From NCBI GenBank assembly GCA_001304425.1, contig LJTS01000233.1, forward strand, positions 1 to 5,215: a DNA stretch of 5,215 bases. The letters are read 5' to 3'. Source of the stretch: Betaproteobacteria bacterium SG8_40 (lineage in GTDB: Bacteria > Pseudomonadota > Gammaproteobacteria > Burkholderiales > Eutrophovitaceae). Shown here in pieces: positions 1-5,214 of this stretch (the first letter of the stretch is position 1; each line of letters begins with the position of its first letter). Position numbers and translations under genes: made by a program. The notes below the pieces were generated by a model, which was not told the DNA's origin, did no database searches, and saw only the letters and a list, made by a program, of their open reading frames with translations.

Positions 1-1
1 A

Positions 2-862
2 ACGCCGTTCGACCTGGACGAAACCGGGAAGATTGATTTAGGCGCGATCTACGACAGACCTGATCCTCGCCGCTACTATCAGACACTCTATGATCTGGAC
101 TATCAGATCCCTGCACTCGCCGAGGCGAATTTTCGCACCGTGATCAAAGCGCGACGGCAAAGCCGCGAGCAAAGTCAAGTCACCCTTCTCGACGTCGGGT
201 CTTCGTACGGTGTCAACGCAGCAATCCTCAATTACAAAGTCAGCCTACCTGACCTCTTTCGTCTTTACGCCCAAAAATCGAGCGGGGACTTGTCGCGAAG
301 CGAACTCGTGATGCGCGATCGTAAGCTTTTTTCCGAGATGCGCCTTGACCGGGAGACCAAGGTCGTCGGCCTCGATGTGGCCGGTGAGGCCCTCGACTAT
401 GCCGCAGAGATTGGAATTATCAACGCCGGACTTGCGACGAACCTTGAGCTAGTCCCGCCGACGGTCGAGGATAAAGAGCTACTTGCAGAAACCGATATCG
501 TTATCTCGACCGGAGCAATCGGCTATGTCGGCGCGCCGACCTTCTCTCGTATTCTCGATTGTGCAGAGCGTTCACCCTGGTTTGCGTTGTTCGCCCTGCG
601 TATGTTCCCAATCAGCGATATCACAACGATGCTGCGCTCGCATGGGTATGTTGTCTACCGCCAACGCGGTCGGACATACCGCCAGCGCCGATTTGCCGGC
701 CCCGATGAGAGACAGGAGGTACTTGCCCGCCTAGCAGCGCTTAGCATCGACCCGACTGGGCTGGAGGCCGACGGCTGGTATCATGCCGAGTTTTACTTCG
801 CCTGCCGCCAAGGCGAGGGCGCTCCGCTCCCAGTAGATGGACTTTCGCCGTTGCGAACCTGA
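2..862 (+). CDS. Class I SAM-dependent methyltransferase, 5' end outside window
   Basis: This is a cytoplasmic S-adenosylmethionine-dependent methyltransferase whose substrate cannot be told. The frame is open from the left edge and gives 286 residues with no start codon that fits. A GTG at 140 would remove the segment YDRPDPRRYYQTL..LDYQIP (residues 17-38), which I recall as conserved at the N-terminus of this family, so the true start lies upstream. Motif I is LLDVGSSYGVN (residues 62-72), motif II is VVGLDVAGEALDYA (121-134), and a motif IV-like DIVISTGAIGYVG lies at 165-177. About 50 residues separate motifs I and II, more than the 20 or so of a minimal Rossmann methyltransferase; I recall this insertion as typical of the family. 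The hydrophobic strand at 192-200 and the C-terminal WYHAEFYFACR fit the last strands of the fold. It converges with nhaA and shares no operon with any visible gene. Confidence 0.85.
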   Translation, partial: TPFDLDETGKIDLGAIYDRPDPRRYYQTLYDLDYQIPALAEANFRTVIKARRQSREQSQVTLLDVGSSYGVNAAILNYKVSLPDLFRLYAQKSSGDLSRSELVMRDRKLFSEMRLDRETKVVGLDVAGEALDYAAEIGIINAGLATNLELVPPTVEDKELLAETDIVISTGAIGYVGAPTFSRILDCAERSPWFALFALRMFPISDITTMLRSHGYVVYRQRGRTYRQRRFAGPDERQEVLARLAALSIDPTGLEADGWYHAEFYFACRQGEGAPLPVDGLSPLRT

Positions 863-1036
863 CGCTGAGTCAAAAATTCACCCGTTTGCCACAGTGCCTG
901 AAGCGGCCGATATAGGGGGATGTTCGGAAGCACTTCTCAGCCGCTAACGCGGCCGAAATGCGCCATCAACAGACTCATGCGGTGGTTGTCGAAGGCTTCA
1001 CCCCGCTGGCAGTAACGCCGACCTATAGTTGAGGAC
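863..1036. other. Convergent spacer with competing hairpins
   Basis: This spacer lies between the methyltransferase stop and the end of the - strand nhaA unit. GCCGC (940-944) can pair with GCGGC (949-953) around a TAAC loop, or GCCGCT (940-945) can pair with AGCGGC (902-907). No T-run follows on either strand, so an intrinsic terminator cannot be claimed, although a terminator is expected here. A 31-codon + strand frame (920-1015) has no usable ribosome binding site because the G-run touches its ATG. Confidence 0.35.
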
Positions 1037-1159
1037 TTACTCGATCTCCCTGATTCCCTTCGGCGAAAACGGAACGGTTCGGTAGGCGACGACCGGGCCC
1101 ATGATCTTTTGCATCTTGGTTGGTGTTGGGTATTCCGCCATCGACATCGAACGAATCAT
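1037..1159 (-). CDS. Possible 40-residue protein overlapping the nhaA stop
   Basis: This short frame encodes MIRSMSMAEYPTPTKMQ and so on, ending GIREIE. Its ATG shares the four bases ATGA with the nhaA stop codon, the classic layout for translational coupling. A GGAG lies 8 bases upstream of the ATG, although those bases also encode the nhaA C-terminus. Third codon positions are mostly G or C after the first dozen codons, as in a real gene of this genome. Internal ATGs at codons 5 and 7 are alternative starts. The product has no signal peptide, no membrane span and no family I recognise. It could be a small protein made together with NhaA, or only an open tail left by chance. The overlap and codon use are seen; the function is unknown. 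Confidence 0.4.
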   Translation of the reverse strand: MIRSMSMAEYPTPTKMQKIMGPVVAYRTVPFSPKGIREIE

Positions 1160-2490
1160 GGCGAACACTCCGTCGGAGGCGAAAGCCTCTGCAATGTCAG
1201 TGCGACTAGTATCGAGAGGCCAATGACTGCGGAAATCGTGGATCCTCCCAAGATACCAAGCTTGGCAGCGTCTAGCGTAGCGGGAGAATAGGCTAGACCG
1301 GCGATGAACAGTGACATGGTAAACCCGATCCCGGTCAGGAAAGCACCGGCGGCCAGGAATGACCAACTCAGGCTGGATGCCCGAACGGCAAGACCAAGGC
1401 GCACGGCGAGCCAGCTGAAGGCCAGTACGCCGATCGGCTTGCCAAGCACCAGCCCCAAGAAAATAGCTACCGACACTTGCTGTCCGATGTCCGCACCGGA
1501 AATTTCTACGCCGGCATTGGCCAGTGCGAAGATCGGCATGATTAAGAACCCAGCCCAAGGATGGAGCATCAATTCTAGCCGCTCCACGGGGGAGAGCGAT
1601 TCAGTTACCGCTCTTCCGGCCCGGCGAAGATCGCTTCGGTCCGGGCCATGCCCGTTTACCTCTTCGTGCTTCGGCTGCGTCAGCACACGCCCTAGAATAT
1701 TGCGCAGACGTTCGTCACTGACCCACACTCGCGTCGGCGTCATCAGGCCCAACACAACACCAGCCACTGTCGCGTGGATGCCTGAGGCGTCGAAGCACAA
1801 CCAGATCGCGGCACCGAAGAAAAAATAGACGGGCACGCTCCGGATACCCAGTCGCGCCAGCCCCGCAACTGCGGCAACGACCAGCGTGCCAAGTGCAAGC
1901 GCAAGCCAGTTCAAAGTTTCGCCGTATCCTACAGCCACAACCAAGATTGCTCCCACGTCGTCGAAGATCGCCAAGGACAGCAAGAAAAGACGCAGGCTTG
2001 GCGGAATGCGTGGACCAAACAGTGCAAGGCACCCGATGACAAAAGCTGTGTCTGTGGCCATCACCGTGCCCCAGCCGTGCACACCGGTCTGTCCGATCAT
2101 GAGCGCGAGATAGAGAGCGACCGGAACTACCATCCCACCAAGCGCCCCGGCGAACGGCAGCGCTGCTGTCCGCAGATTTCGCAGCTCGCCGAGCACGAGC
2201 TCCCTTTTCAGCTCCAGTGCAACGACGAAGAAGAAGAAGGTCATCAAGCCGTCGTTGACCCAGTGCTGCAGAGAGCGGCTGAAATCCAGCGTTCCGAAAT
2301 GAAGGCCGATCGGTATTTCCCAGAACGACAGGAAATGGCTTGACCATGGGGAATTCGCCAGGCCCAGCGCAGCCAGAGCAGCGACGAGCAGCAGGATACC
2401 AGATGCAGCTTCAATCCTTAGAAACCGCGCGAAAGGCTTGGTAATGCGGTCGGCGATTTCGCGGGGAAGGTCTTGGCTGGCTTCAAGCAT
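1156..2490 (-). CDS. nhaA: Na+/H+ antiporter NhaA
   Basis: NhaA is an inner-membrane antiporter that exports one Na+ (or Li+) for two incoming H+, giving pH and salt homeostasis. The 444-residue product keeps the family hallmarks: MATDTAF with D147 (E. coli D133), SLAIFDDVG with the ion-binding pair D177-D178 (E. coli D163-D164), and LGKPIGV with K351 (E. coli K300). Other typical blocks are HWVNDGLMTFFFFVVALELKRE (around 76-97), GIHATVAGVVLG (237-248), LHPWAGFLIMPIFALANAGV (309-328) and GIGFTMSLFIAGLA (387-400). It is longer than the 388-residue E. coli protein, mainly through a hydrophilic charged loop at about 253-305. The ATG at 2490 is the only start before the first membrane span, but I see no good Shine-Dalgarno in front of it. 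A 12-residue upstream frame (2521 to 2483) overlaps the start and might matter for translation. The 40-codon frame downstream overlaps its stop. Confidence 0.96.
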   Translation of the reverse strand: MLEASQDLPREIADRITKPFARFLRIEAASGILLLVAALAALGLANSPWSSHFLSFWEIPIGLHFGTLDFSRSLQHWVNDGLMTFFFFVVALELKRELVLGELRNLRTAALPFAGALGGMVVPVALYLALMIGQTGVHGWGTVMATDTAFVIGCLALFGPRIPPSLRLFLLSLAIFDDVGAILVVAVGYGETLNWLALALGTLVVAAVAGLARLGIRSVPVYFFFGAAIWLCFDASGIHATVAGVVLGLMTPTRVWVSDERLRNILGRVLTQPKHEEVNGHGPDRSDLRRAGRAVTESLSPVERLELMLHPWAGFLIMPIFALANAGVEISGADIGQQVSVAIFLGLVLGKPIGVLAFSWLAVRLGLAVRASSLSWSFLAAGAFLTGIGFTMSLFIAGLAYSPATLDAAKLGILGGSTISAVIGLSILVALTLQRLSPPTECSP

Positions 2491-2996
2491 GGTACAGACA
2501 AATCTCGTGGCGAGTGATCATACGGTCGTCATCGGCAGAAACACGCGCCCAGTGGCGGAGATCGCAGGGCCGCACACGATTTGACATTCTTTCTTCGCCG
2601 TTACGCCGTTTGGCGCGGTGTCGGCGGAACAGCAATTCGTTCAGAGGAGCGCATCGATTTAACTCGGGGCGCGCGCCTTCTCGTCGGAGCTACGCCCCTT
2701 GCGGGATCGCGGAAAGATCAGGTCCAAATACTGTGGAGAAGCGGTCAGGACTTGCGTGGCTCCGCCCCGGCAAACGTGGGTCCTTGCTGTAACGTGATGC
2801 TTTTCGGAGATGGCAACCTTCCGACTCGTGGATGGCAAAGATGGCCGCTTCTTTCACTTTCGCGCCCGGCGACGCACAAGCGATCGAGGCCGACAGGCTT
2901 AGTTCCGGAGCCGCTCGCGCAAGGACGAAACCAGCGACAGCGCGTTTTCCGTGGCCGGGATCAGAGGGCGATTGTGAGCGAAAAAGTCGCCGGCGA
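2491..2996. other. Region without a confident gene, possible gene debris on the - strand
   Basis: All six frames were read here and none gives a gene with a start, a ribosome binding site and consistent coding character. On the - strand two stretches look coding-like by third-position GC. One runs from 3000 to about 2902 (IAGDFFAHNRPLIP onward, ending RERLRN and a stop). The other, in another frame, runs from about 2890 down to 2690. Long + strand frames (2581-3204, 2832-3140) run antisense to the small gene at 2997-3200, are rich in Arg and Ser, and look like shadows. A TTGACA at 2581 has no matching -10 at the proper distance. The nhaA promoter should lie at the left end of this stretch but I cannot point to it. 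Confidence 0.3.
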
Positions 2997-3200
2997 TCAA
3001 CTGGTGCGGTTGCCGCGCAGGAGCATCGGTCGAACATCACCAAGAATAATCCAGTCCAAGCTTTGCCCGTGCCTTTCAGCAAAGCTGAGAATTCCATTAG
3101 TACCGCCGTTCGCTGCGTTCTCGAATTCGGAATACGGTAGTCCAAGAGCGTCTACGATCACCTCGAGCCGAGCATTAATCGCTACCGGGTTGATCATCAT
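2997..3200 (-). CDS. Small hypothetical protein with SLDW..LGD signature
   Basis: This is a 67-residue soluble protein of unknown function. The C-terminal half, with FAERHGQSLDWIILGDVRPML (around residues 41-61), matches a signature I recall from many short alphaproteobacterial hypothetical proteins, where a helix with His-Gly precedes S(L/F)DW...GD. The N-terminal half (MMINPVAINARLEVIVDALG) looks like a helix. A GAGG lies 4 bases before the first ATG and 7 before the second (3197), so the second Met may be the true start. The protein stops soon after the signature; related proteins often continue, and the next coding-like stretch (3000 to 2902) lies in a different frame, so a frameshifted remnant is possible. 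It has the same strand as nhaA, but 500 bases separate them. I am fairly sure it is or was a gene; its role is unknown. Confidence 0.6.
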   Translation of the reverse strand: MMINPVAINARLEVIVDALGLPYSEFENAANGGTNGILSFAERHGQSLDWIILGDVRPMLLRGNRTS

Positions 3201-3443
3201 TTAACCTCGTCTTTGCCGTGACTTTGACGCGTCGTGCTCGGCACAGGTGGTCTGCCGAACGCCAGCGCTCATCCGACAGTATGGTGGGAAATATCGGTTG
3301 GCCCGAACGGGAAATCAGTTCATTGCGGCGAAATTCGTTGAGATCCAACCAGCTGTGCGGCGCTACAATTAATTGATTTGGCTTAGCTCGCCCGCACCCG
3401 GTGCCTTGTTGAGCGACGAGCCGTTTGTGTTCGTTGAACTTGG

Positions 3444-3467
3444 ATCAATCGTCGATGACGAATTGAT
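3444..3467. repeat. Inverted repeat, ten pairs with one bulge
   Basis: ATCAATCGTC (3444-3453) pairs with GACGAATTGAT (3457-3467) around a three-base GAT centre, leaving one unpaired base in the right arm. There is no T-run after it on either strand, so it is not a standard terminator. It could be an operator-like dyad or an RNA hairpin, and its role is unknown. Confidence 0.5.
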
Positions 3468-3542
3468 GCTCCCGCATTTCTCTGCCCGACATATCGGTTG
3501 CGTTGCCCCGTTTCGCGGGGTAAGGCGGCGAGAAAGGGCAGA

Positions 3543-3556
3543 GCGGTGCGAACCGC
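3543..3556 (-). terminator. Weak hairpin downstream of the proline-rich gene
   Basis: GCGGT (3543-3547) and ACCGC (3552-3556) form a five-pair stem with a GCGA loop, 20 bases past the stop codon of the - strand gene at 3577-3714. On the - strand it is followed by TCTGCCCTTTCT, pyrimidine-rich but without a true U-run. A second stem, CCCCG/CGGGG, lies just beyond it at about 3505-3519. The position suits a terminator; the sequence is only moderately convincing. Confidence 0.3.
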
Positions 3557-3576
3557 AACGCCCTAACGCTGGATTG

Positions 3577-3714
3577 CTAACGCTTCGCGGGAGCCGGTTG
3601 AACCGGCGATTGGACAGGCGCCGGCTTCTTCTGATCGTTGGCTGGTGCAGTCATTTCACCAGGTTTTTCCATGCCTTGAGAATTTTCGGAGGAGGGCTGA
3701 ACGTGAATGGTCAT
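3577..3714 (-). CDS. Small proline-rich hypothetical protein (45 residues)
   Basis: The product begins MTIHVQPSSENSQGMEKPGE and ends in a Pro/Ala/Lys tail (KKPAPVQSPVQPAPAKR). Eight of its 45 residues are proline, and it has no hydrophobic segment, so it should be a disordered cytoplasmic peptide. AAGGG (3723-3727 on the + strand map) lies 8 bases before the ATG, a good ribosome binding site. Third positions favour G or C in the tail. A perfect 15-base palindrome, GCCGGTT-G-AACCGGC (3593-3607), lies within the coding sequence near its 3' end and could fold in the mRNA. It is divergent from the 232-residue gene across an AT-rich spacer, so the two may share control. I recognise no family. Starts at internal Met codons 15 and 21 are possible but lack the ribosome binding site. 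Confidence 0.6.
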   Translation of the reverse strand: MTIHVQPSSENSQGMEKPGEMTAPANDQKKPAPVQSPVQPAPAKR

Positions 3715-3948
3715 CTGAAATACCCTTATTTTATACAGGAAAAATCCGCCTGCCTCTACTAAATGAATTATGTTTCACATTCTTCAAGGCTAATTTTCGT
3801 TTATTTTACATCGCCCCAAAATTGTAAATTCCAAAATATTACAAAAATTATTTTTAATTTTATTGGAATATTATTAGCCATATGTGTCCGATTTCATGCT
3901 TTTTTTGTTCAAAGATTGCCGAAAAAGGATCTTATTCTGTAGGCTGAG

Positions 3949-3976
3949 CTTGTTTCGCTTGCTTTACCCCCTATCT
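3949..3976 (+). promoter_or_regulatory. Candidate sigma-70 promoter for the 4040 gene
   Basis: CTTGTT (3949-3954) and CTATCT (3971-3976) stand 16 bases apart. They match the rhizobial housekeeping consensus CTTGAC / CTATAT at four and five of six positions. Transcription would begin near 3983, giving an untranslated leader of about 57 bases that carries the hairpin over the ribosome binding site. This is a match by eye only. Confidence 0.35.
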
Positions 3977-4019
3977 GACTAAATGGATCATCGCTGTCCG
4001 ATCTTGGCGACGATGCATA

Positions 4020-4033
4020 CCCCTTGAAAGGGG
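4020..4033 (+). promoter_or_regulatory. Hairpin enclosing the ribosome binding site of the 4040 gene
   Basis: CCCCT (4020-4024) is fully complementary to AGGGG (4029-4033), leaving a TGAA loop. The right arm is the Shine-Dalgarno of the next gene: AAAGGGG, six bases from its ATG. When folded, the binding site would be masked. A second weaker stem (CATCG 3989-3993 with CGATG 4011-4015) precedes it in the same leader. This arrangement can act as a temperature- or protein-responsive switch, but nothing in the sequence shows which. Confidence 0.45.
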
Positions 4034-4039
4034 ACAATC

Positions 4040-4738
4040 ATGATAATCGCAAAGCCTGCATCGGCCTCTGTGAGGCTGAATGACGAACTAGTTCAACGCA
4101 CGGATCTGGATCAAACGGCTGGAGAGCGGCACGTGAAGGTGCCGAATCCGACAGCGGCGGAGGACGGGCCAGAGCGGCAATACAGCGGTGCTGATCATAT
4201 CGTTTCGACGCACCCGGAGGGGCGGGAGAACGTCAGGCGAGACACCGCGGTCGAAACGACCGATTTGGAAAGACGTGTTCTCGTCCTTGATCGTATCTTG
4301 CAGGCGCTCATCGCCCATATGGCGGAAACCGAACCGAGGTTCATCGATCGCTTGAGCGCCACATTCACCGATCCTATTCATGTGGCCCACCAGGAACAGA
4401 ATTATATAGACACGGCTTCCTATGCGGAGCGCTTTATTAGGGAGATCGTGCGTCTCGGCGAGCAGCCTAGAGGGCTGAGAATTCGCGCTCCGCAAAATTT
4501 CCGGAATCCAAAGCAAGCGGAGCGACGATTGGTGGCACCGCCCGAAATATCCGATAGCCCAGCGCTTGTGTTCGGATTGAGACACCGCTCAGGCATTTGG
4601 GAGGTCACCAAGGACCGCCGATTTTACGGGGATTTTCTCTCCGAGAAAGAGGCTCGCGACAGCGCGGAGGCTGCGGTCAGGTCGGTTGTTGCCGAAGGTG
4701 GCCAAGCCACCCTCTCTGCCGCCGTAATCGAACTTTGA
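4040..4738 (+). CDS. Hypothetical protein with two conserved-looking segments (232 residues)
   Basis: No function is known to me. The protein appears to have three parts. Residues 1-73 are polar and probably disordered. Residues 74-140 form a helical core (TDLERRVLVLDRILQALIAHM, then TEPRFIDRL, SYAERFIREIVRLGE) resembling small stand-alone hypothetical proteins I recall from rhizobia. Residues 181-224 hold a short alpha/beta unit, GIWEVTKDRRFYGDFLSEKEA followed by a helix and GGQATL. Its order of Trp-Val, Gly, then a helix with repeated Ala resembles the DUF2188 type of small domain, which is a resemblance only. There is no signal peptide, membrane span or catalytic motif. The ATG at 4040 is supported by AAAGGGG six bases upstream, which is also part of a hairpin. 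The 35-residue membrane peptide gene follows 20 bases after the stop, probably in the same transcript. Confidence 0.85.
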   Translation: MIIAKPASASVRLNDELVQRTDLDQTAGERHVKVPNPTAAEDGPERQYSGADHIVSTHPEGRENVRRDTAVETTDLERRVLVLDRILQALIAHMAETEPRFIDRLSATFTDPIHVAHQEQNYIDTASYAERFIREIVRLGEQPRGLRIRAPQNFRNPKQAERRLVAPPEISDSPALVFGLRHRSGIWEVTKDRRFYGDFLSEKEARDSAEAAVRSVVAEGGQATLSAAVIEL

Positions 4739-4758
4739 CAAAGTCGCAGAGGATTTCG

Positions 4759-4866
4759 ATGAAAGATCAAATTCCCATAATCCATCCATTACAGCTTCCA
4801 CTCTACTATATATTGGCTCTAGGGTCGGTAGCGTTGATAATGGCAATTACAATGGGCGTTCTTTAA
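4759..4866 (+). CDS. Small single-span membrane peptide (35 residues)
   Basis: The product starts MKDQIPIIHPLQLPLYY and continues with a hydrophobic stretch (about residues 14-35) that ends at the C-terminus, MGVL. It should sit in the inner membrane as a single helix with a short, nearly neutral N-terminal tail. AGAGG lies six bases before the ATG, a strong ribosome binding site, and the gene begins 20 bases after the stop of the 232-residue gene, so the two form a likely operon. Size and layout recall small helper subunits of membrane complexes such as KdpF or CydX, but I see no specific match to either. A short toxin-like or membrane-sensing peptide is another possibility. A gene finder with a length cutoff would miss it. 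Confidence 0.65.
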   Translation: MKDQIPIIHPLQLPLYYILALGSVALIMAITMGVL

Positions 4867-4874
4867 TCGGAGCA

Positions 4875-4973
4875 TTATCCGAACGCTCTGGGGCTCATTG
4901 ACCTCAGCTTTGCGCCGAGAGCCTCGCGCCGGACGTTATCGATCTCTACGATCGGGTTCCGCTTGGCACTCAT
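4875..4973 (-). CDS. Possible 32-residue hypothetical protein
   Basis: The frame reads MSAKRNPIVEIDNVRREALG and ends LRSMSPRAFG. AGGA lies seven bases upstream of the ATG, a good ribosome binding site, and about three quarters of third codon positions are G or C, as expected for a real gene here. The product is basic and helical, with no membrane segment. It ends only eight bases from the end of the + strand membrane-peptide gene, so the two converge. It follows the partial - strand gene at 5068-5214 by 94 bases and may be its second cistron. I recognise no family. A frame of this length could also arise by chance. Confidence 0.42.
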   Translation of the reverse strand: MSAKRNPIVEIDNVRREALGAKLRSMSPRAFG

Positions 4974-4985
4974 GTTGTGGTCCTG

Positions 4986-4999
4986 CCGGGGGCCGGGGG
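4986..4999. repeat. Tandem CCGGGGG, two copies
   Basis: CCGGGGG occurs twice in direct tandem (4986-4992, 4993-4999) in the spacer upstream of the - strand 32-residue ORF. The second copy can also fold with CCCAGG (5004-5009) into a short G/C stem with one mismatch. Its meaning is unclear. Confidence 0.4.
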
Positions 5000-5067
5000 C
5001 ACACCCAGGGCATAAACCATCCTTTGAAGGGTAACTGTATCGAGCTACGGAAGCGCCAGCCTATCTC

Positions 5068-5214
5068 TTATCTGTTTACAATGAGACGGAATTTCTCGCG
5101 CCGAGTCTTTGCATTACAGTAGCGAACGAAGCTTTCAAACGCCTCCTTTCTAGTCTCTGTCTCGGTTTTTCCCTCCTCCCTGAGCAACTCGATCACACTG
5201 CTGAACACGCGGCC
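5068..5214 (-). CDS. C-terminal end of a hypothetical protein, 5' end outside window
   Basis: An open frame enters from the right edge on the - strand and ends with TAA at 5070-5068, giving the last 48 residues of a protein. They read GRVFSSVIELLREEGKTETE, then TRKEAFESFVRYCNAKTRRE and a basic tail ending LIVNR. The sequence is charged and helical, looks strongly protein-like, and has no stop up to the edge, whereas both other frames of that strand are closed. The family cannot be told from this piece. The same strand continues into the possible 32-residue ORF 94 bases downstream. Confidence 0.6.
   Translation of the reverse strand, partial: GRVFSSVIELLREEGKTETETRKEAFESFVRYCNAKTRREKFRLIVNR

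Larger units (their letters stand above)
3201..3576. other. Spacer with inverted repeats and a start-less open frame
   Basis: No gene can be supported. On the - strand an 89-codon stop-free stretch (3444 to 3178) reads like protein (SKFNEHKRLVAQQGTG, then PHSWLDLNEFRRNELIS) but has no ATG or GTG. A TGA at 3447-3445 separates it from a short in-frame piece with an ATG (MSGREMREHQFVIDD). This may be a dead gene or chance. A + strand frame over 3373-3762 is open too, but it runs through the proline-rich gene in antisense. The spacer also holds a perfect palindrome CAATTAATTG (3366-3375) and the dyad at 3444-3467. Confidence 0.35.
3715..4039. promoter_or_regulatory. AT-rich divergent intergenic control region
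   Basis: This 325-base spacer separates the - strand proline-rich gene from the + strand 232-residue gene and must hold the start signals of both. By hand count only 27 of the 120 bases at 3761-3880 are G or C, far below the flanks. It holds an inverted repeat ATTCCAA (3828-3834) / TTGGAAT (3863-3869), two copies of CCAAAAT (3816-3822, 3831-3837), a run of seven T (3900-3906) without a proper stem before it, and two copies of TGTCCGAT (3885-3892, 3995-4002). Such a region is bent or easily melted DNA and a natural target of nucleoid proteins. No gene is seen inside it. Confidence 0.55.

Noticed and set aside
920..1015. 31-codon + strand frame beginning MFGSTSQ
   Set aside because: The G-run directly touches the ATG, so it cannot act as a ribosome binding site, and the composition is not convincing.
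1304..1828. Long + strand open frame
   Set aside because: It runs antisense through nhaA, whose protein is unmistakable; its Pro/Thr/Ser/Arg-rich translation is the usual shadow of a membrane protein gene.
1715..2347. 210-codon - strand frame inside nhaA
   Set aside because: It lies in another frame of the nhaA coding strand, is rich in Arg and Cys, and has no ribosome binding site.
2483..2521. 12-residue upstream frame overlapping the nhaA start
   Set aside because: No ribosome binding site is visible and such short frames are common by chance; it is only noted because nhaA itself lacks a clear binding site.
2581..3204. 207-codon + strand frame
   Set aside because: It starts at a TTG without a ribosome binding site, is Arg-rich without domains, and lies antisense to the better supported small gene at 2997-3200.
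3291..3500. Ten-base direct repeat ATATCGGTTG at 3291 and 3491
   Set aside because: Several ten-base repeats are expected by chance in a window of this length.
3712..3740. TGTATAAAAT as a -10 element for the proline-rich gene (- strand)
   Set aside because: Transcription from it would start at or after the ribosome binding site, and no -35 element stands at the right distance.
3373..3762. 129-codon + strand frame
   Set aside because: It starts at a weak codon, covers the proline-rich - strand gene in antisense, and runs into the AT-rich spacer with changing composition.
3897..3910. Run of seven T as a terminator
   Set aside because: No stable stem precedes it, and it lies between two divergent genes where no + strand terminator is needed.
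4088..4585. 165-codon - strand frame
   Set aside because: It is antisense to the 232-residue gene, which has a strong ribosome binding site and a protein-like sequence.
4898..5122. 74-codon + strand frame
   Set aside because: It has no ribosome binding site, an Arg/Ser/Gly-rich translation, and overlaps two - strand frames with better coding character.
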